NCBI RefSeq assembly: GCF_008364795.1
Contig: NZ_VTTM01000001.1
Location: 1 to 64,000, forward strand
Reading direction: 5' to 3'
DNA from: Azospirillum oryzae
GTDB taxonomy: Bacteria > Pseudomonadota > Alphaproteobacteria > Azospirillales > Azospirillaceae
DNA length: 64,000 nt
In this document: positions 51,708-63,422 of the stretch, in pieces
Numbering within the stretch: position 1 is the stretch's first letter
How the letters are laid out: each line of letters begins with the position of its first letter
Translations under genes and position numbers: made by a program
The notes under the pieces: generated by a model
What the model was told of the DNA's origin: nothing
Databases searched by the model: none
What the model saw: only the letters and a program-made list of their open reading frames with translations

Positions 51708-52616
51708 TCACCCCTCCGCCAACCACTCCCGGATCAGGCGGTGGGCGATCGAGTCGGCGCGGGCGAGGCGGAAGGTCTCGTCCGGGGTGTGGGTGCGCAG
51801 GAAGTCGCGGTCGAACCAGCGGGCGCTTTCCAGCTCGTCGTTGCCGGTGTCGATGTCGATGCTGGTGGCCCGCGCCGTGAAGCCCAGCATCAGCGACGAC
51901 GGGAAGGGCCAGGGCTGCGACGAGCGGTATTGGATGTCGGTCACCGTCAGCCCGACCTCCTCGAACACCTCGCGGGCGACTGTGTCCTCCAGGCTTTCGC
52001 CCGGTTCGAGGAAGCCAGCCAGCACCGAATGCATGCCCGGCGGGAAACGGCTCTGGCGGCCCAGCACGATGCGGTCGCCGCCGTCATGGACCAGCATGAT
52101 GACGGCCGGGTCGGTGCGCGGGAAATGGTGGGTGGCGCAGTCGGGATTGGTGCAGAGCCGCACATGGCCGCCTTCCGCCGACGCGGCCGGGGAGCCGCAG
52201 ACCCCGCAGAAGCGGTGGCGGGCGTTCCACCACACCATGCCGCGGGCATAGGCGCACAGCGCCGCCTCCCCTTCCGGCATCAGCGGTCCGGTCACGCGCA
52301 GATCCTCGAACCGGCCGTGGCCTTGCAATGCCGGCAGTACGTCCGGCTCCTCCACCATCGACAGGTCGACGGTGAAGAGCGGGGCGCCATCCTCCATCAG
52401 CCCGAGGAAGATCGGCACCGCATCCAGCCCTTCCGCCGGCAACAGGACGGCGCGCGGCGCATCCAGTGGACCGGCAACGAAACTCTTGGTCTGCCAGACC
52501 GGCAGGACGCGGGATGCGGGGGCGAGCCAGGCCTCCGTCAGCCAATCCTCGTCCTTGCGGCGGAGGGAGGCGCGGTCGACCGGCGCGGCGGCATAGATGT
52601 TGGGTCGGTTCGTCAT
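51708..52616 (-). CDS. nudC: NADH pyrophosphatase / RNA decapping hydrolase NudC
   Basis: A 302-aa protein. The zinc ribbon has FCGVCG and CTNPDC. The Nudix box is intact in GFLEPGESLEDTVAREVFEE followed by VGL, and SQPWPFPSSLMLGF is the NudC-specific signature. It cleaves NADH to NMNH and AMP and can remove NAD caps from RNA. Start ATG 52616. It diverges from hisN. Catalytic Glu residues are present. Confidence 0.95.
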   Translation of the reverse strand: MTNRPNIYAAAPVDRASLRRKDEDWLTEAWLAPASRVLPVWQTKSFVAGPLDAPRAVLLPAEGLDAVPIFLGLMEDGAPLFTVDLSMVEEPDVLPALQGHGRFEDLRVTGPLMPEGEAALCAYARGMVWWNARHRFCGVCGSPAASAEGGHVRLCTNPDCATHHFPRTDPAVIMLVHDGGDRIVLGRQSRFPPGMHSVLAGFLEPGESLEDTVAREVFEEVGLTVTDIQYRSSQPWPFPSSLMLGFTARATSIDIDTGNDELESARWFDRDFLRTHTPDETFRLARADSIAHRLIREWLAEG

Positions 52617-52805
52617 GGCTGATGGAGGCTGCCACAAGCCGTGCCGGGCGAAAAGCCCTCCCGGTGGCTTGGCTGTCCTGCGACGGCAGGCACCGCCCCA
52701 CACGAAGCCCGAAGCCTAAAGCCTGCACAGGGCGCTTTCGGGTTTCCGGGGCGGGCGGGCACCGGTAGGATGCGGCAACCAGTCTGACAGATTCAAGGAG
52801 CGACC

Positions 52806-53588
52806 ATGACCGAACCCTGCCCCGCCCCGATGGTGGCGCTCGCCCAGCGGTTGGCCGACTCCAGCGGCAGCGTCGTCCGCCGCTATTTCCGCACCCCCGT
52901 CACCATCGACGACAAGGCCGACGCGTCGCCGGTCACCATCGCCGACCGCGAGGCGGAGCATGTCATCCGCACCATCATCGAAAGCCAGCGCCCCGACGAC
53001 GGCATCTATGGCGAGGAGCACGGCACCAAGAACCTGGACGCCGAATGGGTGTGGGTGATCGACCCCATCGACGGCACCAAATCCTTCATCACCGGCCGGC
53101 CGATCTTCGGCACGCTGATCGCCTTGCTGCACAATGGCCGCCCGGTGATGGGCATCATCGACCAGCCCATCGTCGGCGACCGCTGGATCGGCGTGGAGGG
53201 CCGGCCGACAACCCACAACGGCCAGCCGGTGCGCGTCCGCCCCTGCCCCGGCGGGCTGGCCGCCGCCATGTTCGGCACCACCTCGCCCGACCTGTTCCCC
53301 GGCAGCGATTACGACGCCTATCGCCGCGTCGCCGCCAAGGTGAAGACGGCGGCCTATGGCGGCGACTGCTACACCTACGGCCTGCTGGCGTCCGGCTATT
53401 ACGACCTCGTCGTCGAGTCGGGGCTGAAGCTTTACGACTTCGCGGCGCTGGTGCCGGTGGTGACCGGGGCCAGCGGGCTGATGACGGATTGGGAGGGCAA
53501 GCCGCTCGATGCCAAGTCCAGCGGCCGGGTAATCGCCGCCGGCGACCCTCTGACCCACCGGGAGGCCATGAAGGCGCTGGCCGGCTAA
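52806..53588 (+). CDS. hisN: histidinol-phosphatase (inositol monophosphatase type)
   Basis: A 260-aa Mg2+-dependent phosphatase of the IMPase fold. Metal-binding residues are in GIYGEEHG and WVIDPIDGTKSFITGRPIFG, with LVVESGLKLYDFAALVPVVT near the end. The sequence style fits HisN, which performs the penultimate histidine step in many actinobacteria and alphaproteobacteria. IMPase or CysQ activity cannot be excluded. GGAG precedes ATG 52806. It is followed 10 bp later by a hypothetical gene, suggesting cotranscription. Confidence 0.88.
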   Translation: MTEPCPAPMVALAQRLADSSGSVVRRYFRTPVTIDDKADASPVTIADREAEHVIRTIIESQRPDDGIYGEEHGTKNLDAEWVWVIDPIDGTKSFITGRPIFGTLIALLHNGRPVMGIIDQPIVGDRWIGVEGRPTTHNGQPVRVRPCPGGLAAAMFGTTSPDLFPGSDYDAYRRVAAKVKTAAYGGDCYTYGLLASGYYDLVVESGLKLYDFAALVPVVTGASGLMTDWEGKPLDAKSSGRVIAAGDPLTHREAMKALAG

Positions 53589-53598
53589 GGACACCGAG

Positions 53599-54114
53599 AT
53601 GACCGCCCCGACGATGACCTCCATCGAACCGCCTGCCCGTTCCGTCTTCGAAACGTCCCCTGAAAAGCTGCGGCCCTTTCTGGAAGGCCTGGCCGCGCGG
53701 GTGTCGGGCGGGTCGAATTGGATGGTGCGCAAGAAGACCGTCTGCGACCTGCTGCTGGGGCTGGACGCCTTCTTCGCCCTGCCGGCGGCCGAACGCCGCG
53801 CGCTGATGGCCGATGACGGCGTCCCGTCCGATGCCGCCGACGCGGAGGGCGGGCCGGAGGATTTCCGCAAGGTCCTGCCGCTCTATGTCGGCGCCATCCT
53901 GGAAGGGCTGAAGGAAACGGCCATTGCGTCCCCGGAACAGGCGGCCATCTACCTGCTGTCGATCCATCCCGAGCATCAGGCGGCGGCGGAAGCCTGGATG
54001 CTGGCCGACCCGCGCAACGGGAAGTCGGTGCGCCGGCTGATGCGGGACGACCGCCGCTATCGCCAGTTGATGGACCGCATGGCCGACCACTGGCGAAGCT
54101 CGCAAAGCCGCTGA
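53599..54114 (+). CDS. hypothetical protein (171 aa)
   Basis: A soluble helical protein starting at ATG 53599, ten bases after hisN. The segment RKKTVCDLLLGLDAFFALPA, then FRKVLPLYVGAILEGLKETA, suggests a compact helical domain, and the last 45 residues are basic (RDDRRYRQLMDRMADHWRSS). I recall no named family. Spacing implies it shares the hisN message. Confidence 0.68.
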   Translation: MTAPTMTSIEPPARSVFETSPEKLRPFLEGLAARVSGGSNWMVRKKTVCDLLLGLDAFFALPAAERRALMADDGVPSDAADAEGGPEDFRKVLPLYVGAILEGLKETAIASPEQAAIYLLSIHPEHQAAAEAWMLADPRNGKSVRRLMRDDRRYRQLMDRMADHWRSSQSR

Positions 54115-54206
54115 CGCTGAACCGGAATTGCGCTTGGATTTGCGCTTGACGGGGGCGCGGGCGTGGCAATCTAACCAGAACGTCCGCTCCCCACACAGGA
54201 CCGCCG

Positions 54207-56069
54207 ATGCGCCGCCTTCTCGCCGTTGCCGCCACGATCCTGACCCTTGCCGCGCCGGCCGCCCTGACCCCGGCGCAGGCCGCGACGCAGGCAACCACCA
54301 GGACCGTCACCGCGCTGAAGCAGTTCGGGGAGCCGCAGTTCAAGCCCGGCTTCACCCATTTCCCCCACGTCAATCCCGATGTGCCCAAGGGCGGGTCGAT
54401 CGGGCTGGCCGAATCGCAGCCGGGCACCTACGACAGCCTGAACACGCTGATCCTACGCGGGGTGCGGCCGCGCACGCTGGGGCTGATCTCCGACACGCTG
54501 ATGGTCGGGTCCGGCTGGGAACTGGACGCCGCCTATGCCCATCTGGCGGAAAGCGTCGAGGTGCCGGACGACTATGGTTGGGCCACCTTCACGCTGCGCC
54601 AGGGTGCCCACTGGCATGACGGCACGCCGATCACCAGCGCCGACGTGGTCTTCACCTGGGATGCGATCCAGGCCCACGGCGCGCCCTTCATCAAGTCCTT
54701 CCTCGACCACATCGCCAAGGTGGAGGCGCTGGACGACCGCCGCTTCAAGATCACCCTGACCGGCACGGGCGAGATCAAGCCGATCATCGACTTCGCCACG
54801 ACCTTCTCGCCGCAGCCCAAGCATTGGTGGACCGCCAATGGCCGCGACATCTCCAAGACGACGCTGGAACCGGTGCTGGGCAGCGGCCCCTACCGGATCA
54901 AGACCGTCGATCCCGGCCGCTCCATCACCTACGAACGGGTCGCCGACTGGTGGGCGAAGGATCAACCGACCGCCCGCGGCTTCTACAATTTCGACACGGT
55001 GAAGGACGACTTCTACCGCGACGACGACGTGATGTTCGAGGCGTTCAAGGCCGGCGCCTATGATTTCCGCGGCGAATACCGGGCGCAGCGCTGGACCACC
55101 GGCTACGACTTCCCCGCCGTCAAGGACGGCCGGGTGAAGACGCTGGAGGTGCCGAGCGAACTGCCGCTCGGCGCCCAGGGATTCCGCCTGAACACCCGGC
55201 GCGCCAAGTTCGCCGATCCGCAGGTGCGCGAGGCGCTGACCCTGCTGTTCGACTTCGACTGGATCCAGAAGAACATCCTGTACGGCCAGTACAAGCGTAC
55301 GCTCAGCAACTTCCCCAACTCCGATTTCGGGGCGAAGGGACCACCCGGCCCGGCGGAGCTGGCGCTGCTGGACCCCTACAAGGCGCAGCTGTCCGAGCGG
55401 TTGCTGACCCAGCCCTTCACGCTACCCACCAGCGACGGCAGCGGCAACAACCGCGCCCAGGTGCGCGAGGCGACGCGCCTGTTCAAAGCGGCCGGCTGGG
55501 AGGTCCGCAACGGCAAGCTGACCAATGTGAAGACCGGCGAGGCGATGGCCATTGAGTTCCTCGACGGCACCGGGGCGCTGACCCGCGTCATCCAGCCCTA
55601 TGTCGAGACGCTGCGCCGCGTCGGCATCGACGCGTCCTTGCGCCTTGTCGACACCGCCCAGTATCAGGCCCGGCTGGACGAGTTCGATTTCGACGCGATC
55701 ATCGTCAACCTCGCCTTCTTCACCCCGCCCGGCACTGAGTTGCGCGGCTATTTCGGCTCCGCCGCCGCCGGCACCAAGGGTTCGGCGAATTATTCCGGCA
55801 TCCACGACCCGGTCGCCGACGCGCTGATCGAAAAGGCGCTGGCCGCCAAGGATCTGGACAGCGTTCAGGCGGCGACCCGCGCGCTCGACCGCGTTCTGCT
55901 GTGGGGCTTCTACATGGTGCCGCAATGGTACAATCCGGAAAGCTGGATCGCCCACAAGGCGTGGCTGGCCCATCCCACGGTCTGGCCGAAATACGACCAG
56001 GACTATCGCAGCACCAATTTCCCGGCGACCTGGTGGGTCGATCCGGCTGGTAAGGCGGCGCAGCCTTGA
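54207..56069 (+). CDS. ABC transporter substrate-binding protein, family 5 (YejA-like, copy 1)
   Basis: A 620-aa periplasmic binding protein with a Sec signal peptide (first ~28 residues). SBP_bac_5 landmarks are THFPHVNPDVPKGGSIGLAE, LRQGAHWHDGTPITSADVVF and GSGPYRIKTVDPGRSITYER. Also present is FEAFKAGAYDFRGEYRAQRW. It captures oligopeptides or similar ligands for the Yej permease. It is the first of two adjacent paralogues. Its stop overlaps the frame of the next gene's leader. Confidence 0.92.
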   Translation: MRRLLAVAATILTLAAPAALTPAQAATQATTRTVTALKQFGEPQFKPGFTHFPHVNPDVPKGGSIGLAESQPGTYDSLNTLILRGVRPRTLGLISDTLMVGSGWELDAAYAHLAESVEVPDDYGWATFTLRQGAHWHDGTPITSADVVFTWDAIQAHGAPFIKSFLDHIAKVEALDDRRFKITLTGTGEIKPIIDFATTFSPQPKHWWTANGRDISKTTLEPVLGSGPYRIKTVDPGRSITYERVADWWAKDQPTARGFYNFDTVKDDFYRDDDVMFEAFKAGAYDFRGEYRAQRWTTGYDFPAVKDGRVKTLEVPSELPLGAQGFRLNTRRAKFADPQVREALTLLFDFDWIQKNILYGQYKRTLSNFPNSDFGAKGPPGPAELALLDPYKAQLSERLLTQPFTLPTSDGSGNNRAQVREATRLFKAAGWEVRNGKLTNVKTGEAMAIEFLDGTGALTRVIQPYVETLRRVGIDASLRLVDTAQYQARLDEFDFDAIIVNLAFFTPPGTELRGYFGSAAAGTKGSANYSGIHDPVADALIEKALAAKDLDSVQAATRALDRVLLWGFYMVPQWYNPESWIAHKAWLAHPTVWPKYDQDYRSTNFPATWWVDPAGKAAQP

Positions 56070-56143
56070 TGACGCCCCATTGCCGGGCTAACTCCATCAG
56101 GCTGAACGCTTTTCGAGAAAACAAGCGAGGGAGGGGATCGGGC

Positions 56144-57994
56144 ATGACGGGTCGGATGCGGTGGCTGGGCACCGGTATGACAGCGGCGATGACGGGGCTT
56201 CTGCTGCTGGCGACTCCGGTCGTAGCGCAGGAGAAGGGCAGCCACGCCCTGGCCCTGCACGGCAAGCCGAAATACGGACCGGATTTCCAGCATCTCGACT
56301 ACGTCAATCCCGACGCGCCGAAGGGCGGCGAGGTCAAGCTGATGGCCTTCGGCGGCTTCGACAACCTGAACCCCTTCATCCTGCGCGGACAGGCCGCCGC
56401 CGGCTCCGGGCTGGCGTTCCAGACCCTGACCACCAGCAACGGCGACGAGGCGATCACCGAATACGGCCTGCTGGCCGAAAGCATCGCGGTGGCGCCGGAC
56501 CATACCTGGGTCGCCTTCACCCTGCGGCCGGAGGCCCGTTTCCAGGACGGCAAGCCGGTCACGGCGGACGACGTGATCTGGAGCTTCGACACGCTGCGGG
56601 AGAAGGGCCACCCGCTCTACCGCACTTATTACGCCGACGTGACGAAGGCGGAGAAGACCGGCGAACACACGGTCAAATTCTCGTTCCGGGATGGCAACAA
56701 TCCGGAGCTGCCGGTCATCATGGGCCAACTGCCGGTGCTGCCCAAGCACGCCTTCGCCAATCGCGATTTCGCCACCACGACGCTGGAGCCGCTGGTCGGC
56801 AGCGGTCCCTACAAGGTGGTGGACGTGCAGCCCGGCCGCTCCATCACCTACGAGCGGGTGAAGGACTGGTGGGCGAAGGACCTGCCGATCAACCGTGGCC
56901 GCTACAATTTCGACCGCATCCGCTACGACTATTACCGCGACCTCGACGTGGCGTTCGAGGCGTTCAAGGCCGGCGCCTATGATTTCCGGCTGGAGAACTC
57001 GTCAAAGAACTGGACCACCGGCTACAATGTTCCGGCGGTGCAGAACGGCCAGATCGTCAAGGAGGAGATCAAGCACCAGGACCCGCAGGGGATGCAGGCC
57101 TTCGTGTTCAACATCCGCCGGCCGATCTTCGAGGACCGCCGCGTGCGCGAGGCGCTGAATTACCTGTTCGACTATGAATGGACGCGGGCAAACCTGTCCT
57201 ACGGCCTCTATCAGCGCACCAAGAGCTATTTCGCCAACACCGAGCTGGCGTCCACCGGCCTGCCCTCTCCCGCCGAACTGAAGCTGCTGGAACCCTTCCG
57301 CGGCCAGATCCCGGACGAGGTGTTCACCAAGTCCTACGAGCCGCCGAAGACCGACGCCAGCGGCAACATCCGCGGCAACCTGCGCACCGCGCTCGGCCTG
57401 CTGAAGGACGCCGGCTGGGAGCTGAAGAACGGCAAGCTGGTCAACACCCAAGGCCAGCCCTTCCGTTTCGAGATCCTGCTGGTGCAGGCGGACATGGAAC
57501 GCATCGTCCAGCCCTTCGTCCGCAATCTGGAGCGCGCCGGCATCGAGGCGCAGATCCGCGTGGTCGACAGCGCGCAGTACCAGAACCGCACCGATAATTT
57601 CGATTACGATATGATCATCGAGCGGTTCGCGCAGTCGTTGTCGCCCGGCAACGAACAGCGCGACTACTGGGAATCCTCGCGCGCCGACCAGCCGGGCAGC
57701 CGCAACGCCATCGGCATCAAGAACCCGGTGGTCGACAAGCTGGTGGAGACGCTGATCGCCGCCCCCGACCGCGAGTCGCTGATCGCCGCCACCCGGGCGC
57801 TGGACCGCGTGCTGCTGTGGAACTGGTACGTCATCCCGCACTGGCACGACACGGTGTACCGCGTCGCCTACTGGAACCGTTTCTCCCATCCGGCGGTTGC
57901 ACCCAAATACGGCCTGGGCTTCCAGGACAGCTGGTGGGTCGATCCGGAAAAGAACGCCAAGCTGGCCAGCAGCGCGCGCCGCACGGAACCCTGA
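56144..57994 (+). CDS. yejA: ABC transporter substrate-binding protein (YejA-like, copy 2)
   Basis: A 616-aa paralogue of the preceding gene with its own signal peptide (through VVAQ). It shares SITYER, DWWAKD, YNFD, FEAFKAGAYDFR and WTTGY with copy 1 but differs over the ligand lobe. ATG 56144 has GGGAGGGG upstream. The tandem pair suggests two specificities feeding one permease, for instance peptides and microcin-like compounds as reported for Yej systems. Confidence 0.92.
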   Translation: MTGRMRWLGTGMTAAMTGLLLLATPVVAQEKGSHALALHGKPKYGPDFQHLDYVNPDAPKGGEVKLMAFGGFDNLNPFILRGQAAAGSGLAFQTLTTSNGDEAITEYGLLAESIAVAPDHTWVAFTLRPEARFQDGKPVTADDVIWSFDTLREKGHPLYRTYYADVTKAEKTGEHTVKFSFRDGNNPELPVIMGQLPVLPKHAFANRDFATTTLEPLVGSGPYKVVDVQPGRSITYERVKDWWAKDLPINRGRYNFDRIRYDYYRDLDVAFEAFKAGAYDFRLENSSKNWTTGYNVPAVQNGQIVKEEIKHQDPQGMQAFVFNIRRPIFEDRRVREALNYLFDYEWTRANLSYGLYQRTKSYFANTELASTGLPSPAELKLLEPFRGQIPDEVFTKSYEPPKTDASGNIRGNLRTALGLLKDAGWELKNGKLVNTQGQPFRFEILLVQADMERIVQPFVRNLERAGIEAQIRVVDSAQYQNRTDNFDYDMIIERFAQSLSPGNEQRDYWESSRADQPGSRNAIGIKNPVVDKLVETLIAAPDRESLIAATRALDRVLLWNWYVIPHWHDTVYRVAYWNRFSHPAVAPKYGLGFQDSWWVDPEKNAKLASSARRTEP

Positions 57995-58086
57995 ACCGCC
58001 TGAGACGTACAATGCTCTGACACGTGGAACGGTCTGGTCTAAGCTGTCGTTTCCTTTGTGGATTGGGGAGGGTCGGGACACCCGCG

Positions 58087-59196
58087 ATGCTGGCTTACAT
58101 CATCCGCCGCCTGTTGCTGATCATCCCCACCCTGTTCGGGATCATGGTGATCAATTTCCTGATCGTGCAGATCGCCCCCGGCGGCCCGATCGAGCAGATG
58201 ATCGCCCGCGTCCAGGGCACGGCGGTGGAGGCGACCTCGCGCATCGGCGGTTCGGCCGGCGGCGACGCCAACACCGCCCAGCGCCAGAACCAGGCCGGCG
58301 GCGACAGCGGCAGCAAGTACCGCGGCGCCCAGGGCCTGGATCCCGCCTTCATCAAGCAGCTGGAGAAGGAGTTCGGCTTCGACAAGCCGCTGCACGAACG
58401 CTTCATCCACATGATGTCGAACTACATCCGCTTCGATTTCGGCACCAGCTACTTCCGCGACCGCCGGGTCGTCGATCTGGTGATCGAGAAGATGCCGGTG
58501 TCGATCTCGCTCGGCATCTGGACGACGCTGATCGTTTATCTGGTCTCCATCCCGCTCGGCATCGCCAAGGCGGTGCGCGATGGCCAGCCCTTCGACGTCT
58601 GGACCTCCGGCGTCGTCATCGTCGGCTATGCGATTCCCAGCTTCCTGTTCGCCGTGCTGCTGATCGTGCTGTTCGCCGGCGGGCGCTATTTCGACTGGTT
58701 CCCATTGCGCGGGCTGGTGTCGGACAATTGGAGCGACCTGCCCTGGTACAAGCAGGTTCTGGATTACTTCTGGCACATGGCGCTGCCGGTGATCTCCATG
58801 GTGATCGGCGGCTTCGCCGGCCTGACCATGCTGACCAAGAACTCCTTCCTGGAGGAGATCGGCAAGCAGTACGTCATCACCGCCCGCGCCAAGGGCCTGA
58901 CGGAAAACCGCGTGCTGTACGGCCATGTCTTCCGCAACGCCATGCTGATCGTCATCGCCGGCTTCCCCGGCGCCTTCATCGGCATCCTGTTCACCGGCGC
59001 CATGCTGATCGAGGTGATCTTCTCGCTTGACGGGCTGGGGCTGCTGGGCTTCGAGGCGGCGATCAATCGCGACTATCCGGTGATGTTCGGCACGCTGTAC
59101 TTCTTCACGCTGCTGGGGCTGATCATGAATCTGGTCGGCGACATCACCTATGTGATGGTCGATCCCCGCATCGACTTCGAATCGCGGAGGGTGTGA
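58087..59196 (+). CDS. yejB: peptide ABC transporter permease YejB
   Basis: A 369-aa inner-membrane permease. The first helix is [20 protein letters not shown], followed by a large periplasmic part with a Gly/Ser/Gln-rich insert (about 55-80). The BPD_transp_1 domain has the EAA-type loop [20 protein letters not shown]. The ATG 58087 start matches homologues. The stop overlaps the yejE start (TGATG), so translation is coupled. Confidence 0.94.
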   Translation: MLAYIIRRLLLIIPTLFGIMVINFLIVQIAPGGPIEQMIARVQGTAVEATSRIGGSAGGDANTAQRQNQAGGDSGSKYRGAQGLDPAFIKQLEKEFGFDKPLHERFIHMMSNYIRFDFGTSYFRDRRVVDLVIEKMPVSISLGIWTTLIVYLVSIPLGIAKAVRDGQPFDVWTSGVVIVGYAIPSFLFAVLLIVLFAGGRYFDWFPLRGLVSDNWSDLPWYKQVLDYFWHMALPVISMVIGGFAGLTMLTKNSFLEEIGKQYVITARAKGLTENRVLYGHVFRNAMLIVIAGFPGAFIGILFTGAMLIEVIFSLDGLGLLGFEAAINRDYPVMFGTLYFFTLLGLIMNLVGDITYVMVDPRIDFESRRV

Positions 59197-60281
59197 TGAC
59201 TCCGCTGACCCGGCGCCGGCTGGCCAACTTCAAGGCGAACCGCCGCGGCTTCTGGTCCTTCTGGATCTTCCTGGTGCTGTTCTTCGTCTCGCTGGGGGCG
59301 GAGTTCATCGCCAACGACAAGCCGTTGGTGATCGAGTACGAGAACCACTACTACTGGCCCGTCTTCAACGCCTACCCGGAGACCACCTTCGGCGGCGAGT
59401 TCGAGACGGAGACCGATTACCGCGACCCCTATGTCCGCGACCTGATCAATTCCAAGGGCTGGATGGTCTGGCCGCCGATCCCCTACAGCTACCGCACCAT
59501 CAACTACAACCTGCCGGTCCCCGCCCCGGCGCCGCCGTCCGCCGACAACTGGCTGGGCACCGACGACCAGGGGCGCGACGTGGTGGCGCGGCTGATCTAC
59601 GGTTTCCGCATCTCGGTGCTGTTCGGGTTGGTGCTGACCGCCTTCTCGTCCGTCATCGGCGTGGCCGCCGGCGCGGTCCAGGGGTATTTCGGCGGCCTGA
59701 CCGACCTGCTGTTCCAGCGCTTCATCGAGATCTGGCAGGGGCTGCCCACCCTGTTCCTGCTGATCATCCTGGCCAGCGTGGTGACGCCGACCTTCTGGTG
59801 GCTCCTGGGCCTGCTGCTGCTGTTCTCCTGGACCGCGCTGGTCCATGTGGTGCGGGCGGAGTTCCTGCGGGCGCGCAACCTGGATTACGTGCGCGCCGCC
59901 AAGGCGCTGGGGGCCGGCGACGTCACAATCATGGTGCGCCATGTGCTGCCCAACGCGATGGTGGCGACGCTGACCTTCATGCCCTTCATCCTGAACGGCT
60001 CGATCACCACCCTGACCGCGCTTGACTTTCTCGGCTTCGGCCTGCCGCCCGGTTCGCCGTCGCTGGGCGAGCTGCTGGCCCAGGGCAAGGCCAACCTGCA
60101 GGCACCCTGGCTGGGCCTGACCGCCTTCTTCGTGCTGGCGATCATGCTGAGCCTGCTGATCTTCATCGGCGAGGCGGTGCGCGACGCCTTCGACCCGCGC
60201 AAGACCATCGCCCAGATGTCCACGGCGATGCCGGGCGAGGCCGCCGCGGCGACCGCCGCACGCAAGGAGGCGGCGGAGTGA
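59196..60281 (+). CDS. yejE: peptide ABC transporter permease YejE
   Basis: A 361-aa inner-membrane permease. After a cytoplasmic TRRRLANFKANRRGFWSFWI start come the first helix and a periplasmic domain (PVFNAYPETTFGGEFETETD). The transport domain starts with DDQGRDVVARLIYGFRISVL, and the EAA loop is RARNLDYVRAAKALGAGDVT. It pairs with YejB. CGGAGG precedes ATG 59196; the GTG one codon earlier is less likely. Confidence 0.94.
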   Translation: MTPLTRRRLANFKANRRGFWSFWIFLVLFFVSLGAEFIANDKPLVIEYENHYYWPVFNAYPETTFGGEFETETDYRDPYVRDLINSKGWMVWPPIPYSYRTINYNLPVPAPAPPSADNWLGTDDQGRDVVARLIYGFRISVLFGLVLTAFSSVIGVAAGAVQGYFGGLTDLLFQRFIEIWQGLPTLFLLIILASVVTPTFWWLLGLLLLFSWTALVHVVRAEFLRARNLDYVRAAKALGAGDVTIMVRHVLPNAMVATLTFMPFILNGSITTLTALDFLGFGLPPGSPSLGELLAQGKANLQAPWLGLTAFFVLAIMLSLLIFIGEAVRDAFDPRKTIAQMSTAMPGEAAAATAARKEAAE

Positions 60282-60306
60282 CGATGACGACCGTGAAGAG
60301 TCCGAC

Positions 60307-61947
<1,641 letters not shown>

Positions 61948-61986
61948 GGTGCGATCCCCTCAGTGCATGCTGTGCGGGCAAGATCT

Positions 61987-62090
61987 CCACGGATTTCACG
62001 GATTTCGACACGGATTTTTCTGAACGTGGCGACGCTTTGGCCTTACCCGGAGACTGCCGCTTCGGGTCGTCACATCCGTGAAATCCGTGG
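61987..62090. repeat. 17-bp inverted repeat forming a long hairpin
   Basis: CCACGGATTTCACGGAT (61987-62003) and ATCCGTGAAATCCGTGG (62074-62090) are exact complements 70 bp apart. Each arm contains a tandem CACGGATT unit, and a third CACGGATTTTT follows at about 62010. The stem lies between yejF and meaB. It may be a dispersed repeat or a long transcription-end hairpin; no gene lies inside. Confidence 0.65.
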
Positions 62091-62209
62091 AAAGCCCACA
62101 CCCCCGGAACCGCATTGTCCGGGACAACCCGCCGCCCCGCCAAAAGCTTTATCCCGGACCGCTCCGCGGTTAGGGTACCGCTCCCCTCGCACTGACTGAC
62201 GCCGACGCC

Positions 62210-63208
62210 ATGACCGACACCGCCCTGCAAGACGCCGCCCGCCTCGCTGATGCCGTCCGGTCGGGGGACCGGCGGGCGCTGGCCCGTGCGATCACGCTGA
62301 TCGAATCGACGCGTGCCGATCATCGCGAAACCGCCGAGGCGCTGCTGGCGGCACTGCTGCCCTATACCGGCAACTCGGTGCGACTCGGCATCTCGGGCGT
62401 GCCGGGTGTGGGGAAATCCACTTTCATCGAGGCGTTCGGGCTGCATGTCATCGGGCTGGGGCACAAGGTCGCGGTGCTGGCGGTCGATCCGTCGTCGCAG
62501 CGCACCGGCGGCTCGATCCTGGGCGACAAGACCCGCATGGTCGACCTGTCGCGCGAGGCGAACGCCTTCATCCGCCCCTCCCCCGCCGGGACGACGCTGG
62601 GCGGCGTGGCCCGCCGCACGCGCGAGGCGATGCTGATCTGCGAGGCCGCCGGATTCGACGTGATCGTGGTGGAGACGGTCGGCGTCGGCCAGTCGGAGAC
62701 GGCGGTCGCCGACATGGTCGACCTGTTCATGCTGCTGCTGCTGCCGGCCGGCGGCGACGAGCTGCAGGGCATCAAGAAGGGCATCGTCGAGTTGGCCGAC
62801 CTCGTGGTCGTCAACAAGGCCGACGGCGACCTCGCCGCCACCGCCCGCCACACCGTCGCCGACTACCGCCACGCGCTGGCCCTGCTGCGCCACGGCGACT
62901 GGCGGGTGCCGGTGCTCAGCTGCTCCGCCTTCCGGAAGATCGGCATCGACACGGTGTGGCAGACCATCGGCGAGCATAAGGCGCTGACCGAAGCCAACGG
63001 CGCCCGCGCCACCCGTCGGGCGGAGCAGGCCCGCGCCTGGCTGTGGAGTGAGATCCGCGAGACGCTGATCGACCGTTTCCGCTCTCACCCCGCCGTGCGG
63101 GCCGATCTGGCGCGACTCGAGGCGGAGGTGACCGCCGGAACCACCATCCCGGCCGCCGCCGCCCACACCCTTCTGGGGCGCTTCCTCGCCCAATCCGATC
63201 GAGCATAA
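62210..63208 (+). CDS. meaB: methylmalonyl-CoA mutase-associated GTPase MeaB
   Basis: A 332-aa G3E-type GTPase that protects and loads adenosylcobalamin-dependent methylmalonyl-CoA mutase. The Walker A is [36 protein letters not shown] is the switch region, [11 protein letters not shown] is the G3 motif and VVNKADGD is the base-recognition motif. The C-terminal helical tail supports dimerisation. The mutase gene itself is not in this window. Confidence 0.95.
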   Translation: MTDTALQDAARLADAVRSGDRRALARAITLIESTRADHRETAEALLAALLPYTGNSVRLGISGVPGVGKSTFIEAFGLHVIGLGHKVAVLAVDPSSQRTGGSILGDKTRMVDLSREANAFIRPSPAGTTLGGVARRTREAMLICEAAGFDVIVVETVGVGQSETAVADMVDLFMLLLLPAGGDELQGIKKGIVELADLVVVNKADGDLAATARHTVADYRHALALLRHGDWRVPVLSCSAFRKIGIDTVWQTIGEHKALTEANGARATRRAEQARAWLWSEIRETLIDRFRSHPAVRADLARLEAEVTAGTTIPAAAAHTLLGRFLAQSDRA

Positions 63209-63422
63209 TCCGTTCAGCTTATGCTGCACCGCAACAAATCCGTTGCACCGCACCAACCGTAGGGCTATTCTGCGCCGGGCGGGAAAGGGGCGACGTGTGT
63301 CGATTCGGGCTTTGTCGATTCGTACATGGCGCTTGGGCCGGGGTGCCCGCGGTCTCCTGGGGTTACGCCGGAGCGGCCTTTCCGTTTCCGCCAACGTGCC
63401 ATCACCTACGGGAGACAACGCC

